NCBI GenBank assembly: GCA_022781015.1
Contig: JALEUF010000031.1
Span: 1-11,342 of the forward strand
Direction: 5' to 3'
Source: Caryophanales bacterium
Lineage (GTDB): Bacteria; Bacillota_I; Bacilli_A; RFN20; CAG-826
DNA: 11,342 bases
Both the position numbers and the translations under genes were made by a program. A model generated the notes under the pieces. It saw only the letters and a list, made by a program, of their open reading frames with translations, was not told the origin of the DNA and made no database searches. Shown one piece after another: positions 6,664 through 11,342 of the stretch; within the stretch, counting starts at the first letter, position 1; every line of letters starts with the position of its first letter.

Positions 6664-7701
6664 ATGGAATTATTATCTATGCTAAATGTCTATGTTGATA
6701 TCTCCACTGCTACATGGGGCTCAATAATATTCCTATTTATTGTCTTTGGAGTCGGATTTACCCTTGGTTCCTTTGGGGGCATGTTTAGCGAATGCTCTGG
6801 TATCATCAATATTTCTCTTGATGGTTCGATGTTAATCGGTGCCTTCTCCGGCATATTATTCATTCAGCAAATATATGGCTGGATGGGAGAAAACGCCTTA
6901 TTAAACAATTGGTTCTTCGTCAATTTCATATACATACTAGGAATGCTGATGTCGATTTTAGTTGGCGTTGCCTTCTCTTTCTTGCTCTCGTTCATATCAA
7001 TCAAATTCAAGGCCGACCAGACTATAGTCGGTACGGCGATGAATTCCCTTGCAGCCGCTATTGTATTGATCCTAAATACAATCCATCTTGCAAAAGATGA
7101 ACCAAACATGAATACTTCCATGTCATTCAATGTCATGAATTACAATACGAAATCTGCTTTCTTCAATGGAGCATTTTCTAATATAAACATAACTGTCCTA
7201 ATCGGAATCATCTTGATATTTATCTTAATATTCCTAATCAACAAGACTAGATTCGGATTAAGGCTTAGGGCGTGTGGCGAAAACCCTGCTGCAGCCGATT
7301 CAGTTGGAATCAATGTCAATAAGATGAGATATATATCCACTGCTATAGGAAGTGCTTCTGCTTCTATTGGGGGATTTATCATCTTCTCTTGTTTAAGGTT
7401 AGGAGAATGGAATTTAGCTTCTGGTGTATTTGGTTATGGCTTCTTGGTATTAGCCATTGAAATTCTAGGTAACTGGAAGGCTATAAACATCACCTTGGCA
7501 TCATTATTCTTTGCTGCTTTCTTTGCCTTATCTAATTTCATGGTTACAGCCTTCTCTGGAAGTTGGAACAATCCAATCAATTCCAAAGCCTTCTATAACA
7601 TGCTTCCATATCTACTAGCATTCCTTTCCCTTATTGTCTTCTCTAAAAAGAGCCATGCCCCAAAAGCAGAAGGTATTCCTTACGATAAATCTTCTAGGTA
7701 A
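6664..7701 (+). CDS. nupQ: Nucleoside ABC importer, permease subunit 2
   Basis: From the start at 6664 the protein has 345 residues and forms the second half of the pore. The N-terminal motif GMFSECSGIINISLDGSMLI is the signature of this permease class; relatives read GxxxExxGVxNIGLEGMML. The C-terminal half carries the coupling-loop segment RACGENPAAADSVGINVNKM, close to the RAxGExPxAAxxxGI pattern of family members. Multiple hydrophobic helices surround these, including the long FNINITVLIGIILIFILIFL-like stretch near the middle. Only 1 nt separates it from permease 1, so the two are co-translated. No terminator is visible after it: just 30 nt separate it from the glycerate kinase ATG. Confidence 0.93.
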   Translation: MELLSMLNVYVDISTATWGSIIFLFIVFGVGFTLGSFGGMFSECSGIINISLDGSMLIGAFSGILFIQQIYGWMGENALLNNWFFVNFIYILGMLMSILVGVAFSFLLSFISIKFKADQTIVGTAMNSLAAAIVLILNTIHLAKDEPNMNTSMSFNVMNYNTKSAFFNGAFSNINITVLIGIILIFILIFLINKTRFGLRLRACGENPAAADSVGINVNKMRYISTAIGSASASIGGFIIFSCLRLGEWNLASGVFGYGFLVLAIEILGNWKAINITLASLFFAAFFALSNFMVTAFSGSWNNPINSKAFYNMLPYLLAFLSLIVFSKKSHAPKAEGIPYDKSSR

Positions 7702-7705
7702 TTAA

Positions 7706-7725
7706 TAATCTAGATTAGTTATAAT
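7706..7725 (+). promoter_or_regulatory. Promoter -10 box and palindrome before glycerate kinase, leaderless layout
   Basis: TATAAT at 7720-7725 ends 6 nt before the ATG at 7732. Since a -10 box normally ends at position -7, transcription would begin on the A of the start codon. No Shine-Dalgarno sequence is present between the upstream gene and this ATG. A perfect 12-bp palindrome, TAATCTAGATTA (7706-7717), fills the spacer region and could be an operator. No convincing -35 is seen. Confidence 0.45.
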
Positions 7726-7731
7726 GAATCT

Positions 7732-8820
7732 ATGAAGAATGTTTTGTTTTGCCTAGATTCTTTTAAAGGAACTTTATCTACCTTCGATATTATTTCTATT
7801 TCTAAAGAAGTTATAGACAGCAAATATAAATCCTACTTCAATGGGGTTTATTTACCTATTGCAGATGGAGGGGAAGGTAGTTTAGATATTATCTTGGCTA
7901 TCCTAGAAGGAAAAACAATATATGTTGATTCTATCGATGCTGAATATAATGCAATCAATGTCCCCTACTTCATATCCAAAGATAATGATGTCTATATTGA
8001 AGTTGCTAAGATTATTGGACTTCCATATCTAACAAATAAGATACCATCATTAGAGAGAACTACTAAAGGAATTGGGATAGTTATTTTAGATGCCTTAAGA
8101 CATAATCCTAGGTCTATAAATATATTTTTAGGTGGAAGTTCTACAAATGAAATGGGGATAGGATTACTTTCTTATTTAGGGGTGGACTTCAATGTTAAGG
8201 GTGAACTGACTGCTAAAAATATTAAGGACGTGTATTCATTTAATATAGAAAAACTAAAGGAAAAGATTAAGGGAATTAAGTTTAATTGCTATTGTGATGT
8301 AACAAATCCTTTAACCGGGATTAACGGGGCTAGTTATATCTTTGGTAAGCAAAAAGGATATAACGAAAAAGAAATTGAATTCCTTGATAAATCATTCATC
8401 CACTTCTCTTCTATCATTAAAAAAGAACTTGGAAAAGATTTAACTAATATTCCTTCCTTAGGTGCTTCAGGAGGATTAGGAGGATGTTTCTATTCTTTCT
8501 TTGATGCTTCGATTAAATTAGGAATAGATAAAATATTGGACTTAAGTGATTTTGATAAATATGCATCTAAAGCAGATTTGATAATAACTGGCGAAGGTAG
8601 TTTTGATAGCCAATCATTAAATGGAAAGGCTATAAACGGAATATTGAAACGAGTTGATAAAAATAAGCTAGTGATAATATGCGGCAAATCAAAAATAAGC
8701 GACCCATTATATCGAATTTATAAAACTTCAGATGAAAATATGTCTTTTGAATACATTAAAGAACATGCGAAAGATTTATATAGAAAGACCTTAATAAAAG
8801 TACTAGATGATTTTATCTAA
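7732..8820 (+). CDS. glxK: Glycerate kinase (GlxK/GckA family)
   Basis: The 362-residue cytosolic enzyme should transfer phosphate from ATP to D-glycerate. Family motifs appear in order: DSFKGTLS (9-16), PIADGGEGSLD (42-52), LGGSSTNEMGIGLLSYLGV near 133-151, CDVTNPLTGINGASYIFG from residue 188, GASGGLGGCFYSFF near 247-260, and DLIITGEGSFDSQSLNGKA from residue 282. Length is normal for the family. The start is fixed by the DSFKG motif at its usual place close to the N-terminus. It lies 30 nt behind the importer operon, without a ribosome site but with a TATAAT box, so it may have its own leaderless transcript. Co-transcription with poor translation is the alternative. Its 3' end overlaps the convergent uridine-kinase-like gene by 8 bp. 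No glycerate or glyoxylate pathway gene is adjacent. Confidence 0.93.
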   Translation: MKNVLFCLDSFKGTLSTFDIISISKEVIDSKYKSYFNGVYLPIADGGEGSLDIILAILEGKTIYVDSIDAEYNAINVPYFISKDNDVYIEVAKIIGLPYLTNKIPSLERTTKGIGIVILDALRHNPRSINIFLGGSSTNEMGIGLLSYLGVDFNVKGELTAKNIKDVYSFNIEKLKEKIKGIKFNCYCDVTNPLTGINGASYIFGKQKGYNEKEIEFLDKSFIHFSSIIKKELGKDLTNIPSLGASGGLGGCFYSFFDASIKLGIDKILDLSDFDKYASKADLIITGEGSFDSQSLNGKAINGILKRVDKNKLVIICGKSKISDPLYRIYKTSDENMSFEYIKEHAKDLYRKTLIKVLDDFI

Positions 8821-10180
8821 CATAATTAAGCACTTCTTCCAATATCGATGCAGGGATATCATCACCTATCTCTAGATTGTTATTCCTATCTTTGGCTTCA
8901 AATAAAGTAATGTTATAACCTTTATAGATAATCCTGGTCTTTATTTTGATTTCGATTCTATTAATCATGAATCCGTTAGTAAGGAAATCATAAAGGCAGC
9001 TTTCTTCATCTTTCCAGACATCTTGGATGCAATTTTCATCAAGCAAGACATTCACTGGCCTAATTATCTTGTTGTCTTTTCTCCATTTCGGGGCACCTTT
9101 ATGGACCAAGGAAGCTGGTTTATAAGTCTTTCCTTCATCAAAAGAAGTTTCCCTAAATCTAAGGATATTGTTTTCTTCTTGTTTCTCATTCTCGCAGACA
9201 ATATAGAAATCCTTTTGGAAAGATCTCTCTAATAATAGAGAATTATCTTCTAGCCTCTTTAATCCTTCTTTTGAATTTATGGGGTAGAGATTTTTGCTTA
9301 AATAAAGATTGCCTGACCTAAGTTCAGCAAAAGACATATCGTTATCTAGAACCAAATCGGCTTTGCTTCTAGAAGGAAGGATGGTCTGTCTATAGCTATC
9401 CATGATGGAAGAAAAATATAACTTAGCCGTAAAAGAAGTCGATGCACTTGTTGAACCCATATCCCTAATAAGACGTCTAAGGAATAATGATTTAGGATTG
9501 CCATCAATGAAATTCTTTACTATTTCGATTCCTTTTAGTTCATCGAGCAACTCATCATTTAAAGCATATATACCTTCGACAATGATAAATGAGCATTCAT
9601 TACCATTGATGATTGAATTGGATTTGATTCTTTCCGAGACGACTTTTGAATATAGTTTCTCTTCGATTGTCTTTCCTTTTAATAAATCCTTGATGTCACG
9701 ACTAGCCTCTTTTAGATCATAGACGCTAGGTTCATCGAAATTAAGTTTAGACCATTCAATTCCTAACCCAGTTATGAATTTATCTAAATCTGATTCATTG
9801 AAATCATCTTTTAAGGCATCTTTAATAAGAGAAAGCCTAGTTTCATCATATTTAGAAGAGAAATCTACATTTTCTATAATGGGTTTAATCTTGCAGTAGA
9901 TGCGACCCATATCTTTTATAGAGGAATTAAAATAATTGAGGTTTACCTTATTAGGGATAATCCTAGATAACCCTCCATTATATTGGTCTAGAGATATGAT
10001 GCAGGCTTTATGCCCCATCTTTTCTAGCATTTGCTTTAAGAATACTGCCCCATAGGATTTGCCAGAGCTAGAAGCACCGGCGATTAAAATAAGAGCCTTT
10101 TGGTTCTTTTCTAATATCTCTTCCCCGAAATCAACGTTTGCAAATCCCCATTTATCAATATGATGTAATTCTTTTGCCAT
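8813..10180 (-). CDS. Uridine-kinase-like P-loop protein with C-terminal CYTH-like domain
   Basis: The 455-residue cytosolic protein has a phosphoribulokinase/uridine kinase domain at about 29-285. Its P-loop GASSSGKS is at 35-42, SLDQY at 63-67 (Asp65), NFDEPSVYDL at 147-156, IIVEGIYAL at 199-207, the lid RRLIRDM at 235-241, and the family end motif SYRQTILPSRSKADLVL before 280. About 45 extra residues lie between SLDQY and NFDEP compared with plain uridine kinase. The C-terminal part (about 318-455) has ILRFRE (339-344), YDFLTNGF, then KIKTRIIYKGYNITLFEAKD (412 onward) and LEIGDD. I read this as a CYTH/triphosphate-tunnel-like domain, but a clear ExExK motif is absent, so this is tentative. 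Plant TTM1/2 proteins share this domain order. The substrate is unknown. The start is set by AAAGGGA 5 nt upstream. Confidence 0.75.
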   Translation of the reverse strand: MAKELHHIDKWGFANVDFGEEILEKNQKALILIAGASSSGKSYGAVFLKQMLEKMGHKACIISLDQYNGGLSRIIPNKVNLNYFNSSIKDMGRIYCKIKPIIENVDFSSKYDETRLSLIKDALKDDFNESDLDKFITGLGIEWSKLNFDEPSVYDLKEASRDIKDLLKGKTIEEKLYSKVVSERIKSNSIINGNECSFIIVEGIYALNDELLDELKGIEIVKNFIDGNPKSLFLRRLIRDMGSTSASTSFTAKLYFSSIMDSYRQTILPSRSKADLVLDNDMSFAELRSGNLYLSKNLYPINSKEGLKRLEDNSLLLERSFQKDFYIVCENEKQEENNILRFRETSFDEGKTYKPASLVHKGAPKWRKDNKIIRPVNVLLDENCIQDVWKDEESCLYDFLTNGFMINRIEIKIKTRIIYKGYNITLFEAKDRNNNLEIGDDIPASILEEVLNYVR

Positions 10181-10200
10181 AAAAATCCCTTTATTAGGTA

Positions 10201-10231
10201 AGTATATCTTAATTAGGAACTTATTTGTAAA
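10201..10231 (-). promoter_or_regulatory. Possible promoter of the uridine-kinase-like gene
   Basis: On the minus strand TTTACA (10231-10226) and TATACT (10206-10201) each match the consensus at five of six positions, but the spacer is 19 bp, longer than usual. The start would be near 10194, within the 68-bp gap behind the sugar kinase gene. Co-transcription with that gene is equally possible. Confidence 0.3.
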
Positions 10232-10240
10232 AGAAATAAG
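10220..10240. repeat. AT-rich inverted repeat between sugar kinase and uridine-kinase-like gene
   Basis: CTTATTT (10220-10226) and AAATAAG (10234-10240) are perfect 7-bp inverted repeats around a 7-nt centre. The stem has one G-C pair and no T run follows on either strand, so it is a poor terminator. It overlaps the possible -35 box and could be an operator or chance. Confidence 0.3.
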
Positions 10241-10248
10241 CTAACTAG

Positions 10249-11148
10249 CTATTTAGAATGGGTTTTGATAAATTCTAAAACGTCTTCTTTATATGGAATT
10301 GGGTTAATCGCCCCTTTGCCTAAAGTAGTCAAAGCCCCAACTACATTAGCAAAGCCAAATATCTTGATAAGATATTCTTTATCTAATTCAAATAGGTTAT
10401 GTCCATCTAGATTAGCTAATATAGCCCCGAAGAAAGCATCTCCTGCACCCGTTGTATCATTCGGTTTTACTTTTATCGATGGAACAATTCCTTTTATGGA
10501 ATTATAACGATAGCTACTTCCTTTGCTTCCTAAAGAAAGACAAATCAATTTATCTTTTAAAGAAGAAATATAGTCTTCTCCAAATATAGATATCTCTTCT
10601 TCTGAAATCTTTAATATATCGACATCCTTGATTATTTCTTTATAGATATCCTTAACATTAGGGATTCCTTTGAATATATCTTCCCTATAATTGATATCAA
10701 AGCTAATCAATATATGTCTCTTCTTTAATTCCTTGATTAATTCTTTAATAAAGCTCCTGCCGACTTCTTCGCTTAACATCAATGATCCTAAATGGACAAT
10801 GCTAGAAGAATATATTTCCTTAGGTAAAGGTAAATTAAAATGATAATCGGCCCCGTTATCCCTAATGAATTTAAAAGAACGTTCCCCATCGATTAGCTTA
10901 ACTTGGGCTATGGTAGTCTTATATTCCTTGAATCTATTTAGGTAAAGGCTATCTAATTTTAATTTAGATGCTTCTTCTAGGATAAATCTCCCTTCTTCAT
11001 CTTCTCCAATCGAACCAAGGAAAGAAGAATGACCTCCACTCCTTTTAATTGAGGCTGCGACATTAAAAGGAGCACCCCCTATAGCGTTTATTACTTTGTC
11101 TCCTTCAACAAATTGATCAATTAGGATTTCTCCAATGCAAGTTACCAT
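10249..11148 (-). CDS. PfkB/ribokinase-family sugar kinase, fructokinase-like
   Basis: The 299-residue cytosolic kinase phosphorylates a sugar or nucleoside-like hydroxyl with ATP. It begins MVTCIGEILID, a typical first strand. It then has the substrate motif GGAPFNVAASIKRSGG (about 24-39) followed by FLGSIGEDEEG, and the second PfkB signature DTTGAGDAFFGAIL at 231-244, with catalytic base Asp237 and anion hole GAGD. Length is normal. GGAPFNVA together with GEILID resembles fructokinases most, but ribokinase-family members cannot be told apart reliably by motif, and a nucleoside or deoxy-sugar substrate is possible. A weak AGGA lies about 8 nt before the ATG. The start is 9 nt behind the stop of the upstream partial gene, so the two form an operon. 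The kinase-like gene downstream may belong to it too. Confidence 0.9.
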   Translation of the reverse strand: MVTCIGEILIDQFVEGDKVINAIGGAPFNVAASIKRSGGHSSFLGSIGEDEEGRFILEEASKLKLDSLYLNRFKEYKTTIAQVKLIDGERSFKFIRDNGADYHFNLPLPKEIYSSSIVHLGSLMLSEEVGRSFIKELIKELKKRHILISFDINYREDIFKGIPNVKDIYKEIIKDVDILKISEEEISIFGEDYISSLKDKLICLSLGSKGSSYRYNSIKGIVPSIKVKPNDTTGAGDAFFGAILANLDGHNLFELDKEYLIKIFGFANVVGALTTLGKGAINPIPYKEDVLEFIKTHSK

Positions 11149-11157
11149 AAATAATTC

Positions 11158-11342
11158 CTATTCAGCCTGTTCTTCAAATAAAGATAGCTGTTTTCCGACA
11201 AATTCGATATCAGGGATATTCTTGATGACACATTCGAATAAAGATATTATCAGTTCATAATCCTTTACTTCATGATTGGCTATCCTAATTAATTTAATCC
11301 CATATTTGGAACATATTTGTTCTTTTTCCCTATCTCTAGATG
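11158..11342 (-). CDS. C-terminal fragment of an unidentified protein, possibly nuclease-like
   Basis: I read this by hand on the minus strand. It gives about 61 residues, open at the window edge, ending with TAG at 11160-11158. The visible tail includes SRDREKEQICSKYGIKLIRI, then ANHEVKDYELIISLFECVIK, and ends GKQLSLFEEQAE. The pattern of charged residues, then a cysteine, then a GIKLIRI strand resembles the last part of small restriction-endonuclease-fold domains (DUF559/Vsr-like). The QLSLFE tail is a common end in such proteins. The catalytic part would lie outside the window, so this is a weak guess. The reading frame has no internal stop and sits 9 nt before the sugar kinase gene in the same direction, which supports it being a real gene. 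Confidence 0.6.
   Translation of the reverse strand, partial: SRDREKEQICSKYGIKLIRIANHEVKDYELIISLFECVIKNIPDIEFVGKQLSLFEEQAE

Noticed and set aside
9402..9722. 106-codon plus-strand frame inside the uridine-kinase-like gene
   Set aside because: It is antisense to conserved kinase motifs, and the sequence is low complexity and serine-rich.

Overview
The window is low-GC, gene-dense bacterial DNA. Ribosome binding sites are strong and purine-rich (AGGAGG, AAAGGAGG) in front of most genes, promoter boxes look like sigma-A boxes, and lipoprotein and ABC-transporter families are of Gram-positive type. This points to a Bacillota/Bacilli-type or related walled-or-Mollicutes gut organism (inference; no rRNA gene is present). 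The standard genetic code fits: TGA ends the CatA-like gene at 262-264 and tryptophan is TGG throughout, so the Mycoplasma/Spiroplasma code is unlikely.

Layout. (1) 1-2217, minus strand: a tight operon, read right to left, of two paralogous deoxynucleoside kinases, a CatA-like acetyltransferase and a Nudix hydrolase cut by the window edge. Gaps are 2-10 nt. (2) 2218-2545: a 328-bp divergent regulatory region with a recognisable promoter on each side and several inverted and direct repeats. (3) 2546-7701, plus strand: a complete BMP-family nucleoside-type ABC importer (lipoprotein, double ATPase, two permeases) in nupNOPQ order, with an intrinsic terminator after the lipoprotein gene. (4) 7732-8820, plus: a glycerate kinase with no Shine-Dalgarno and a TATAAT box placed as if the transcript were leaderless. 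(5) 8813-11342, minus and convergent: a uridine-kinase-like protein with a C-terminal domain I read as CYTH-like, a PfkB-family sugar kinase, and the C-terminal tail of a further protein at the window edge.

How the genes fit together. The importer should bring in nucleosides, the two deoxynucleoside kinases trap deoxynucleosides as monophosphates, and the Nudix protein could clean up nucleotide derivatives. The two sets diverge from one shared control region, which suggests coordinated nucleoside salvage (inference). The other half holds small-molecule kinases (glycerate, sugar, uridine-kinase-like) with less obvious links. No RNA gene, CRISPR array, insertion sequence, prophage or obvious defence system was seen. 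The most unusual items are the repeat-rich divergent promoter, the probable leaderless glycerate kinase and the P-loop kinase/CYTH-like fusion.
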